Below, in pieces: positions 21,413 to 30,806 of a DNA stretch of 64,000 nt. How positions within the stretch are numbered: position 1 is the stretch's first letter; each line of letters starts with the position of its first letter. A program made the position numbers and the translations under genes. This DNA is from Siphonodentalium dalli. Lineage: Eukaryota > Mollusca > Scaphopoda > Gadilida > Siphonodentaliidae. The notes below the pieces were generated by a model. That model ran no database searches. It worked only from the letters and a program-made list of their open reading frames with translations, and was not told where the DNA came from. The DNA is taken from assembly GCA_032622095.1 (NCBI GenBank), contig CP136067.1:51869899-51933898 (forward strand), in the 5' to 3' direction.

Positions 21413-21937
21413 TTATTCTGAAAGTAATTCAAGTTCACATATGGTAGGATATACAATATTTAACATCTGCTTTTCACTTTTAATGCCCGTAATCACAATT
21501 TTTCCATTATGAAAGCATGTAAAATGTATTTTCTCACGTCTGAACATTGCCGCAGGGAACAGCTCTAATTCGTAAGAACATTCCATAAGTTTCACTAAAA
21601 TGTTTAAGTCAAGTTTTCCATTTAACTGACAAAATGCAGACATTGTCAAAATTTTTATGGAATTTAATCTCACTCGCCAACCACATTTTTGAATATGTCG
21701 AGCGTACCGACGCAATCGAACTCGTGTCTGTTTGACACTATCAGAAAGCCCGTTAACAACGATTTTACCCGTGTTAAACACGAGGCAACATCCACCGAAT
21801 TTAGAGTGTTTCCATACAACTCCGCTAAACTTTTTGGAATTGTATTCAATGTTCGAACAGCCGAGTGTCAAATCCCTTAGATTAATAGAACAGTTCAAAT
21901 CTGCAGAACATACGACATTAGTTATTCGTAGCATCAT
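21413..21937 (-). CDS. TATA-binding-protein-like factor (TBP core fold)
   Basis: 174 residues covering just the saddle-shaped TBP core; no N-terminal domain. Two direct repeats are visible: repeat 1 about residues 5-80 (ITNVVCSADLNC; YNSKKFSGVV; LVFNTGKIVVNG) and repeat 2 about 92-172 (ELFPAAMF; CFHNGKIVITG; IYP-like VYPTICELE). The four phenylalanines that kink TATA DNA in TBP are present at 37, 54, 127 and 142. The repeat-1 DNA-contact Asn is kept (Asn7), while the repeat-2 Asn position is Thr98. Expected role: promoter recognition for the element's own genes. It starts 11 nt after the stop of the tandem-PC4 gene, so both may share one transcript. The stop TAA lies inside an AATAAA signal. 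Low similarity to animal TBP suggests an old acquisition. Confidence 0.85.
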   Translation of the reverse strand: MMLRITNVVCSADLNCSINLRDLTLGCSNIEYNSKKFSGVVWKHSKFGGCCLVFNTGKIVVNGLSDSVKQTRVRLRRYARHIQKCGWRVRLNSIKILTMSAFCQLNGKLDLNILVKLMECSYELELFPAAMFRREKIHFTCFHNGKIVITGIKSEKQMLNIVYPTICELELLSE

Positions 21938-21948
21938 AGGAGTAATGT

Positions 21949-22560
21949 TTAGATCAATGTCTGCATCCGGTTAATCAAACACGTTCTATCGCCGTTGGGG
22001 CAGCATTCCATACATCTTAAAGATCCTTCCTGGTTTTGGTGATCGTCGGTCAAATAGCACTGCACAGTCTGATCAATTTCAGGAATATTAGCACACAGGA
22101 CGAATATAGCTCCAACTAGTTCTTCAAATTGGTCGAATGTCAGAGATATTCCGTATTTGGTTGCACACAAATCATCTGAATGTTCAGGCAGCCAATACCT
22201 GCGAATGTCAACACGCGGGATGCCGCTCTTTATCGTAATGAAGAAATTCCCTCCGATATGACGTCTCATGAATACATCGTCTTCACCGGTACGATAACTG
22301 ACCACTTCTTGATGTATATCTGCTAAGTAAGATTTCAACTCTTTGAATCTCCTTAGATTTAATGTTATTCCAGATTTTGTCGGAAATTTATGGCCCGCCG
22401 AACTTTCACCGCACTCTCGTATGTGTATATACAGATTTCCCTGGAATCGGCCGTCAAATAGGAAAATGTCATTTCCTAACGGGGCCAAGCATTGTGGATG
22501 GAACGCCCTCTCGTTGGTTTCAGTCCGTTGGTTTCCTTCAACATCGGGTTGATCAGTCAT
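21949..22560 (-). CDS. Tandem PC4-like transcription coactivator
   Basis: 203 residues from ATG 22560 (MTDQPD). Two PC4/p15-like domains: residues about 30-92 (GNLYIHIREC; GITLNLRRFKELKSYLADI) and 95-160 (FFITIKSGIPRVDIRRYW; GISLTFDQFEELVGAI). The second is the closer match to PC4 (VDIRRYW; GISL). PC4 binds ssDNA and melted promoters and helps TBP/TFIIA-dependent transcription; a covalent two-domain form would mimic the normal dimer. The tail has clustered Cys (CMECC...C) that might bind zinc. A good acceptor (TTATTTTCCAG, exon from 22578) lies just upstream of the start, suggesting a 5' non-coding exon. This is why I prefer the ATG at 22560 over 22602. Confidence 0.75.
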   Translation of the reverse strand: MTDQPDVEGNQRTETNERAFHPQCLAPLGNDIFLFDGRFQGNLYIHIRECGESSAGHKFPTKSGITLNLRRFKELKSYLADIHQEVVSYRTGEDDVFMRRHIGGNFFITIKSGIPRVDIRRYWLPEHSDDLCATKYGISLTFDQFEELVGAIFVLCANIPEIDQTVQCYLTDDHQNQEGSLRCMECCPNGDRTCLINRMQTLI

Positions 22561-22671
22561 TGTTTTTTTATTTTGAACCTGGAAAATAAGAAAACAAAAC
22601 ATTACTTATCAGTTACACATCGAGAATACAAAAGTCCGAAAGGAGTCCGCTCATGCGTTTGGTGGATGTGG

Positions 22672-22912
22672 GGGTTTGGGGGAGGCCCGCCCGCCCCGCC
22701 CGCCCGCCCGCCCTGGGGAGGGGAGGCCCCGCCCGCCCCGCCCTGGGGAGGGGAGGCCCGCCCGCCCGCCCTGGGGAGAGGGAGGCCCGCCCGCCCGCCC
22801 GCCCGCCCTGGGGAGGGGAGCCCCGCCCCCGCCCTGTCGCCCCTGGGGGGAGGGGGAGGCCCGCCCCGCCCTGTCGCCCCTGGGGGGAGGGGGAGGCCCG
22901 CCCCGCCCGCAT
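22672..22912. promoter_or_regulatory. Extreme GC tract between divergent genes
   Basis: About 240 bp, roughly 90% G+C in an AT-rich element, built from repeats of GGGGAGGGGAGGCCCGCCC and a 42-bp unit CTGTCGCCCCTGGGGGGAGG-type. It lies between the tandem-PC4/TBP transcript (minus) and the F-box-like gene (plus). It contains many GC boxes and G-runs able to form quadruplexes. ORFs crossing it are composition artefacts. A divergent promoter or enhancer role is inference. Confidence 0.55.
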
Positions 22913-22955
22913 ACTCAATAAGAATAAGAAAATTGAGTCATTCAGTCAGTTCATT

Positions 22956-23516
22956 ATGGAGAGAATACTACCCGCAGAAATACTGGAGAAAATATACAAT
23001 CAGCTAATTGAAATGTCAACTATAAATCCAGAAATAAAAAAACAACTACTACACAATTGGTTTATAAGAGAAATTAAAATAATACTGAAGAATATAGATG
23101 AAGGATATTTTCCTGTACAACGATTGAAATCTTTGATTGAGAGGTCTGAATTTGAAACTGATTTCTTACAAGATATATTGAATCAAATGTATTCAAATCG
23201 CTGGGTATTTAGAGGCGTTCCTAAAAACAAAATACATGACATTCGTGAACTTATTGGAGATAACTTTGTGAGATTTGCAGAATACCGAGACTGGGTTTTC
23301 AATCAGAGAAGTTTTGAAGAAGTGACAATAATTCATGGATATATCATTCTCCGTGAACCGGGTACACTGTTCACGATTGAACAAATACTTAACAGCGGCG
23401 TGATTTTGGATTACATTTCCACAAGTAAATCGAAATATATTTCAGAATTAGAGAATGAATTAATCTGGTCATTCGGAATAATCTGGAATTATGGTGACTC
23501 TTCGTTGAGAAAATAA
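22956..23516 (+). CDS. F-box-like protein, otherwise unknown
   Basis: 186 residues from ATG 22956; the frame is open further upstream only through the GC tract. The N-terminus MERILPAEILEKIYNQLIEM has the LPxEILxKI signature of an F-box, which would link targets to an SCF ubiquitin ligase. The rest (RWVFRGVPKNKIHDIREL; YRDWVFNQRSFEEV; HGYIILREPGTLF) is not a family I know. The stop is embedded in AATAAA (23512-23517). Convergent with PolB. An F-box subunit could redirect host protein degradation, but the short motif alone is weak evidence. Confidence 0.45.
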   Translation: MERILPAEILEKIYNQLIEMSTINPEIKKQLLHNWFIREIKIILKNIDEGYFPVQRLKSLIERSEFETDFLQDILNQMYSNRWVFRGVPKNKIHDIRELIGDNFVRFAEYRDWVFNQRSFEEVTIIHGYIILREPGTLFTIEQILNSGVILDYISTSKSKYISELENELIWSFGIIWNYGDSSLRK

Positions 23517-23902
23517 AAAAAAAAGAGTTGTTTTTGGTTTAAGTATAAACCAAAAATGAGATTGTACTGGAGGTAAAAATGTAATGATAGAAATCATAAT
23601 TCATAACTAACCTGTATAGAATATTTCACACGCACAGTATAGGACTACCGAATTTGTAATTGTGAATTGGATCGGGTAGCATTTTATAGATCGAAAAAAT
23701 GGACACCTTGGATAAATTGACCAATGACGGCCATACGTTTATAGTAATACGTGTTCATACACGCTCGATGTTATCTAACATCGAACGTGTTTGAACGAGT
23801 CTTAGTATAATCCGATAACTACCATCGATCGAATGTTTACACTCTCATTACAACCTTGATCAAATATAGACGATTAAATTATATATATATTACGTACCTC
23901 GT
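23517..23902. other. Intergenic region between convergent genes, with hairpin
   Basis: Near-perfect hairpin at 23759-23790 (ACACGCTCGATGTTA / TAACATCGAACGTGT) between the 3' ends of the F-box-like gene and PolB. It may stop or process both transcripts. Otherwise AT-rich without genes. Confidence 0.45.
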
Positions 23903-26731
23903 TCAATATCCATATGGCAGTGTATCCATGTTATCCAATCGTCTGCGTTTGGTATAAACAACTCGGTACTGTTTGTCCTCAGATCTGTACTATATCTTTC
24001 TTTTTCCTTTCGATCTGCATATTTTCCTTGGATTGGTTGTGGTGATGGGCACTGTGCTTCCAGATTCTAACAGCTCTTTAATCGTCTGGAAATTGATGAA
24101 CTGTGAATTTTCAAAGTTCAAAGAGAACCCCCGAACTTTACACGTCTCTTTAGCTTTATTTGTTCGATAAGCGTAATTCTTGGGGCCTCCAGAAACAAAT
24201 TCTTCGATGTATTCGTCCGGATCTAGCTCGCTGGTGAGTTGGCCCAAATAGTCGCCCAGTGGGGGATTAATTTGATCCTCAGTGCTGCTAAATACACAAC
24301 TATCCGTGTCGTAATATAATACTCTTCTGTCCAAGGAATGAATAACTTCATATAGCATTAATCGAGCGTGACACGTCGTGAATGTGGCCAAATATATGTT
24401 ATTCGCTGCTCCACAAGGCACACAGTCTTTTCGATAGGTCCACTCCATTTGAAGCATGTCATCAGTTATGACATGAAAATTTTCCATTTGTTTCATTGGA
24501 TTTGAAATCAGCTGGAATAGATTGTCTTGTTCCGATTCATGGAAATACTCGGTCTGCTTGAAATTCTGGTTTTGGCCTAACTTCCCCCAAAATGAGTTGA
24601 GCATGAGCTTGCTGATTTGCCTCAGTCCTGGATTCTTTTCGATGCTTTCTCTGTCCAGTAATATACCTTCGTTGTCTTTATACGATGTGATGTATTTATC
24701 CATGTCTTCGTTAGATTTTATCCAATCCGGAGGACCGCTAGCCTGCTGCTTGAACTTTAGGAATGTGTTTATATATTCCGTGAATAATCCATTTTGTTGG
24801 CTATAGTCTGACGTTTCGGTCCAGTGGTATATTTCATATATTTTGAGAATCTTGTATCCCACTTTGACAGCTGTCTCCAGTTCAGGAATACACCAAACGC
24901 CGGTAATGGCTCTCTGTTGGCACGTACACGTGCAAGGTCGTTGATTTTCATTATCAGCACAAGTCCTGCACAGTGGAAACTTCAGTTTACCTTCGGATCG
25001 ATACGGTAATACGGGGTGATAGAGTCCATTAGGTGGTAAAATCTTGACTTGCGCTATTCCGAAGTAATCCTTAAGCTCGGTAATGTCATCGCCCAAAATG
25101 ATTTTAGGGTGTCCAATCGGATAGCGAGAGTATTTGAGCACACTTGGATACAGCGACGTGAAATCAAAATAGTGTATTTTCTCACCAACGGCAGCTTTGT
25201 AGTGTAATTTAGTTGCATTCGTTCTGCCGCCGAAGAAACTGTCTCTAGGCTCTAGCCGCTCAACAATGTCTAAACTAGCGATGAAGTCACGAAGCTCCGG
25301 ATTAGTCTTTCGAGCAGCGACGAACTCGTGTTCCCAAATGCACACATATTTCATGCCTCGACTTTCTATAAACTTCTTCTTTTTCTGTGTGAGTCCGTAT
25401 AATTCATTAGGTGTCTGGTTGGTTATCGGATTCTTGACTATGTCTCTGTCGTGACTCAGACAAAGTTCACATCCATGGAATTGACAGCCGTGAAATTCGA
25501 ATGCCGTGTTTAATTCTTCGCAATAGCCATCCAATCTGTATTTTGCATCATCGAGTTTCTTTTCACGGCCGTTCAATGCGTGAGTTATGTGAACTTTGTC
25601 TTTGAACATCATCCATTCCAGCCATTGAATAGAACTTTTGCTGTATTGATCTTTATACGATGTCTTGGGGATTCGAGCTATCTGGGATTTGAGAAATTCT
25701 TTCTCACGAATTTGGACGCCGCGTTCATCTTGAAGTTTTGTGTCTTGAACCCATTCACCTTTGTATAAAATAGACAAGGTTCCATCTTTACATTTAGCAG
25801 GAAGCCACGTTTTCCCTTCAGTACTTAGACGCACTCTCCATTCCTCGTCGACGAATTTCGTTCTGAATATACCCATACATACCGATGCGATTGTAACGTA
25901 TTGGAATGGATCAACCGCACCGACCAGTTTGAACTTCATATCGCCAGAAAACTCGTCAATTACGGGTTGTATATTTCCAGTCGCATTCATGATGTGGGTT
26001 CTGAATTTTATGCAAGCTTGTCTCAAAATATTGACATCACTACGACAATAATCCGATAATTCTTTCTTGAAGATGAAAACTGCATTTGTTTGAGCAGCGT
26101 GCCATTTCGTGAAGTCTTTTCGTTCAGCCACACTCATATAATCAGCGCCGTAATATTTGGCATCCGGATAGGGTCCTTCATAATTCTGGTTGGCTGATTT
26201 ATTGAAAAAGTGCGGGAACCATCCTTTTTTCTCGCCATCAAGACCGAAAGTTTTCGGTAACAGTGCCAGCTTCATTGGTAGAAAGCTGAGACTGTCCAGT
26301 ACTTTTATATGAAGATCTTTTTCCACGTATAGGTACATCAATTTGGATCCATTATATATAACTTTGGGTCTCAAGGATTGATCAATGAGATATTCCATGA
26401 GAAAATATCCATCGTAACCCTTGAAGTTGTGAGCCAGTGCTATGAACCCTTTGTGTTGTTCCGAGAATAACCATTTTCCAAACTTTTCACCGGTATCAGG
26501 ACCGCTAAATATAACCTCTCGGAGTCCGCATGTATCCGAACATAAATTTCGGTCACTCTTCTTTTTCTTCTTCTTGTCATCACTGTCGATACACGCATCA
26601 CATAGAGGTCCGCAATTTCTACAGTTCGGTTTCACTTCCAACGATTCATGCATGCATTCGTAGCAAGCTGTTTGGGCGACGAGGAAGTTCGGTGTATGCT
26701 GGACTTTTCCGCACCATGTTTTTAAACAGTT
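23903..26731 (-). pseudogene. Protein-primed DNA polymerase B, exon 2, in-frame TAG near 3' end
   Basis: Carries the rest of the exonuclease domain (AHNFKGYDGYFL for Exo II, YCRSDVNIL for Exo III) and the polymerase motifs: A DFTSLYPSV, B KLMLNSFWGK, C YYDTDSCVF. A Cys-rich cluster (CRTCADNENQRPCTCTC) lies between motifs A and B. The exon starts at 26731 after TTACTTTTCAG, in phase 0 with exon 1. The frame hits TAG at 23992-23990. In the same frame it reads on to TGA at 23905-23903 with the family's typical end (YGY last). So the TAG looks like a nonsense change that removes about 28 residues outside the catalytic core. Replicates the element from protein-primed ends. Confidence 0.92.
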
Positions 26732-27379
26732 CTGAAAAGTAATAATTGAACGTTTTAACCTCTAGCTTTATCGATAATAAAAAACAAAATAAAACGTCAA
26801 CACTTTGTTTAGATAATTATTTAAAAAAAAAAATGTTTTGGTATGGGTTCAACGTTAATAAAGAGCGTTGACGTATTACTATTGTTCGTTGGTTGATCCT
26901 AAAAAATTACTCGTTCCAATCTACGTGTCAATATTATAAATGCATATCATGATTCGACATATAGCCTGTATAATTGTCGATTCAAGCACGCAGCTATCAA
27001 GTTCAATAAAGTTAAAACAATTATATATTACGTTAGTTCACTATATAACAATTACAAATCTCTTTTCACAAAAAAAATATGCTACACATTTTCAATGTGT
27101 CAAGAATTAAAAAAGTTAATTACTCGATTTAACATCTGTGACTCAGTTGAATTTTAATATTGAGACCCTTAACTTTGGTCGAATTCAAGTATGTAATTGT
27201 TATATGGTAATATAACACGCGAGGTAACAGCTAAAAGAGCGTTCAGCGATAATCTAATTTAAAAAAAATGAAAGAGCGTCTCTACTTATGCGCGCCTTTA
27301 ATAAAGAGCGTTACGTTATCGTGATTTCGACTGTAATGTGTTACATATATATATATATTACAATTAGGTTACGACTCAC
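26732..27379 (-). other. Intron of the polymerase gene
   Basis: 648 bp with GTGAGT donor (27379) and TTTTCAG acceptor (26732), joining two phase-0 exon ends. It contains four AAAGAGCG motifs (26861, 27234, 27271, 27303), far above chance density. The frame runs into stops soon after the donor, so splicing is needed to connect the two halves. Confidence 0.8.
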
Positions 27380-29107
27380 CTGACACTTAGCACATTTCTT
27401 GCATATATGATCCTCTTTACAGTCCTGGCAATCCTTTGTATGTAAAGGTGCATATCCTTCAGAACATTCCAATATATCATGTTGAATGGTTTCGAAGTCG
27501 AAGAAACAGAATTTAGCTCTTTCATCATCAGTAACGGGAGGTATGGCCCTCACATAGCATTCGTGTGGTCCCATTGTGTATTTGTCACACGATCTACAAA
27601 ATGTTTCTCCGCACACGTGTTGATTCGGACGTCTTTTCCGTCTCTCCATGACTTTTGTACAGTCCAAGCATTTCCACCATTTTTGACAAGGCGCTGTAGT
27701 TTCTCCCGAAGCTTGATTAATAGGTTTTGCTTTATGACGCACGAAACATTGATGAGACATACACGTCATATTACAATCTGAACAATGTTCTTTGTTTTCA
27801 CTTTGTTCACATTTATCGCTTTTGCACACGAAACAGGTGTGTTCACAATAATGCTTTCCTTTGTTTGAATAATGTTTTAAACAATGCACACAGAAATATG
27901 CATCGCTAAAGAATCCCGTTATGGATTGTATAGCGTGGAAATGTTCATTAGCAGTGAGATATAAATATATCACGGGTCTTTCTATACCGTCTGTAGGCGC
28001 GCTGGTAATGAATTTATTACCCAGTCTAGCACTGATGACTAGTATTGTCAAATTCAGAGTGTCCTCGAATGCTTTTAGATCTGCTAAACTGGCCGGTCTG
28101 TCTGTTGATACACCTGCGATGACACTAATTGCTTTGGCTAATTTTCCTTGCTCCGTGCGTTTTTTGTACGTCACATTTTTGTAATAATTGATCGGTACTT
28201 TTCTGTATTCCATGATGAGTTGTAAATTATTTCTGGTTCCTCTATTCTGTGTTATTTCCAGCCATTCATCAGGACTGCAAATATTTAATTTACACCAACA
28301 TGTGGCGATAGCCCGTGCCATACACATATTGTCGGTGTTTTCAATCGTAACGATCGATGTTTTATTTCTTAGATTGTTACTTTCATGATGTAAAGCCGTT
28401 ATCCTCCTCCGTGCTCCGCCTTTAGGTAACTCGATGGTGCCTATATCTATGTGGAAACTTTGATTAACAGTCAGTGTTTGATTACTGTTCAAAACGAGTT
28501 CGATTCTGTCAATCACAGTGTTAGCATTTAACGTTTGCAACGTTTGTAACGGAACTACTATAGGGTTGTCCAAACTTTCATGGTGAATGATAACTCTGCC
28601 AAGATCATTGTCAGCCAAATTTCCACGAGCTCTTTGAATAGTGTCCTCGAACATTGAATGCAGATTCCTGTATATGTCGATTAACTTTTTCTCTTTGTAA
28701 ATTTCATCTAATTTGATTTCATATGTTCTCTGTGTTGCCAAATTGTTTCCGAAGATTCGTTCACTCCTTTTGCGAATGCTATATCCAGTTATTTGAATAT
28801 CAGAACTGCCGGCTGTTTGATTGTCTGATTTTACAGCTCCTTCTTCGTCTTCTCGGTTTTGTAATCCTGATGGTCCAGCTGTACCGGGTTGTGAGTTGTT
28901 AACATCATTTTTAGACGCATCATCTTCTCCGTATCCGATTTGGTTCGGCCATGGGTCATCTCCTGAACAAAGCGTAGATGCTTCAATTATATCTTCATCC
29001 AGTTGATAAGCTACGATAGCCTTGTCGTATTCTTCGATGTCTTGCAGAATACATTCTATTTCATAAATTTCATCCACTGTCAGAGGTGTCATTATTTCTT
29101 CAGCCAT
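27380..29107 (-). CDS. Protein-primed DNA polymerase B, exon 1
   Basis: 576 residues from ATG 29107. The first 150 residues are acidic and low complexity. The region with TDNMCMARAIATCWCKL is a pattern common to Polinton polymerases. A Cys/His-rich zinc-binding region follows (about residues 400-530, many CxxC). Exo I motif FCFFDFETIQ lies near residue 545. The exon ends CAG|GTGAGT. With exon 2 the protein would be close to 1,490 residues, normal for a spliced Polinton PolB. A TATAAAAATA box on the minus strand at about 29187-29178 is a likely promoter. Confidence 0.9.
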
Positions 29108-29352
29108 TTTTCGAGAAGTCCTGAGTAGTGATTACAGCGGCGTATATTCACTATATGGAATACAGCTTAGTAAGCTATATTTTTATACCATAAAATCCCG
29201 AACATATGCAAGCACGAATGACGTAACATTATATAAGATTATATATATATGAACGTAATGTATGAATAGGCCGATAATTGGTTTTGTACGGACGAGGCAA
29301 CATTAGTTGTTTAACTGGTTATTATTACGTAACCCTGTGTTCCCCCCGCTGA
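29108..29352 (-). promoter_or_regulatory. Polymerase promoter region
   Basis: A minus-strand TATA-like box (TATAAAAATA) at about 29187-29178, 70-80 nt before the ATG, and a second AT-rich run (TATATATATA) near 29250. No gene in this stretch. Confidence 0.4.
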
Positions 29353-30503
29353 GAACACCTGCAGATTATCTATTTTTCTAAACATAGAACATGTCTGAAC
29401 CTATCATTGGCACAATAGCAGTGATATAATGTTACATCATCGGTGCTACCTGGAGTTTTCGGCATACAAAATGATCGTAAGTGTGACTGGAGTGATAAGG
29501 GGTTATTACGTAATGTTGTTATAACAATGTGATCAAAGCAATTTGTATAATTGAGTGTCTCACGACCTGACTTAATATGTATGCATGTTTTATGGATAAC
29601 TAATTATCGCGTGAATGACACAGTTTATCAACCTTAATTGATACTAACTCGTTTTGTTCTAAATCGATTTGTTTTCTGAATACCATATAGCTGTGACCGG
29701 GGAAATAATATAATTCATTTGGTAAAGCAAAGGTGTGAAAGACACATTGTTAACACCAATGTGGCGTGTGTGATTGAGTGTACATCGCTCATGTTCCATG
29801 TAAAAATGGCTGAGATTAAATCATCATTCATTCAATATGACAATTCATTCTGGAGGGTTCTAATTTCACATTACAATTTTCGACCGTTAGGGATTCAACA
29901 TAGTACATTTGAATACTTCCAATAATTGACGAAAATACACGCCTGTCATATACTCAATAACTTCATATAGAGATAAGTAAAGAATAAACGCTCTTTATTA
30001 TTTATGTAAAAAGTAATGGTGTCTATTTTCAGGTATGACAATTATATGAACTGCGTCCGTTAAACACTGGAATGTATGCATTCATACCGTTGGTCACAAT
30101 GTCCAATAAAGCTATTTCTAAACATCGATTAATAAATTCATGAAAAATATTTGAACAAAAAATATTACGAAAGATATTACGCGCAAATAATTTAACATTC
30201 GACATTTTTTAATATCGAGTTTATCAGAAACCGAAAACTCGTTATAAATTTTTTTATTTAAACTTTTTTTAGAGAAATAATTTTGAGGGTTTTGATAATT
30301 TGGAAGTTTGGAAATTTTAGGGTTTTGAAATTTTTTGGAAGTTTTTAAATTTTTTGGAAAAAATAAATTTTGGAAGTTTTGAAATTTTATTTGGAAAAAT
30401 AATTTTTGGGTTTTTGATATTTTGGGAATATTTTAGTACAACCAATTTTAGACCCCAAAGATTCTATTTTTAGATGTGAGGCTAACGAGCCAGCTATTCT
30501 TCT
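29353..30503 (-). repeat. Right terminal inverted repeat of the Polinton
   Basis: 1,151 bp, reverse complement of 14467-15350 plus extra segments at 29521-29697 (about 177 bp) and about 60-90 bp near 29760-29830 that the left copy lacks. Ends CTATTCTTCT at 30503. The ORF of the left repeat is interrupted here by stops. A CGCTCTTT motif lies at 29989. The G-free tract appears here as a C-free tract (about 30265-30440). Confidence 0.9.
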
Positions 30504-30509
30504 AATAAT
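30504..30509. repeat. Target site duplication, right
   Basis: AATAAT directly after the element terminus, identical to 14461-14466. Confidence 0.9.
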
Positions 30510-30558
30510 AAGCCATTCCAAGGTATGCTTGTATAACTTGGTGGGAGAATCCATTCAG

Positions 30559-30568
30559 TATATAAAAG
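30559..30568 (+). promoter_or_regulatory. TATA box before the lectin exon
   Basis: TATATAAAAG lies 56 bp beyond the Polinton end and 71 bp before the lectin exon acceptor. It could start a short transcript using the ATG at 30605, or be fortuitous if the true first exons lie upstream of the Polinton. Confidence 0.3.
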
Positions 30569-30629
30569 GATTTCAGATGTTATAACGAGAATCAGATCAC
30601 ATCGATGCACATAATATATAATTTTTCAG

Positions 30630-30806
30630 ATTGTGAGGAGATGACTTATGAATTTGTATGGATTCCCGGCGTCAAGAAGTGCATTTACGTTGGAAACACA
30701 CAATATGCAAACAAAACACAAGCTGAGAGAAAATGCAAACAGATTTCGATGAAATTGCTTCAGGTGGAGAATCAAGAGGTTTTGAATGCTATTGAGCCAA
30801 ACTATC
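30630..30806 (+). CDS. C-type lectin domain, N-terminal exon
   Basis: 177 nt, acceptor ATTTTTCAG at 30629, donor C|GTGAGT after 30806, phase 1 on both sides. It encodes the first half of a long-form C-type lectin-like domain: DCEEMTYEFVWIPGVKKC (two N-terminal cysteines), then AERKCKQISMKLLQVENQEV, the first helix with its conserved Cys. The second half is at 33277-33494 in matching phase. An upstream signal-peptide exon is expected but not seen nearby; the candidate exons at 5372 and 11814 have compatible phase. Such proteins bind glycans or act in innate recognition. Confidence 0.7.

Larger units (their letters stand above)
14467..30503. mobile_element. Maverick/Polinton (adintovirus-like) element
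   Basis: 16,037 bp bounded by inverted repeats, with 5'-AG ends and AATAAT target duplications. It encodes the full Polinton core set: protein-primed PolB, retroviral-type integrase, FtsK-like packaging ATPase, adenain-like protease, major capsid and minor capsid proteins. It adds a TBP-like protein, PC4-like proteins and an F-box-like ORF. The plus-strand cluster (15610-21058) and the minus-strand genes (21413-29107) converge twice, at 21.2 kb and 23.7 kb. Frame breaks in ATPase, capsid and PolB mean this copy may not be functional as read. Confidence 0.95.

Noticed and set aside
22222-22232. CGCTCTTT motif inside the tandem-PC4 gene
   Set aside because: It is explained by coding sequence (Lys-Ser-Gly) and is not near a gene border.
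22492-23007. Proline/arginine/glycine-rich ORFs through the GC tract
   Set aside because: All frames are open only because the tract is almost pure G+C; the real gene starts at 22956.
23973-29006. Plus-strand ORFs of 60-100 codons
   Set aside because: They are antisense to the polymerase exons and have no domain or start context.
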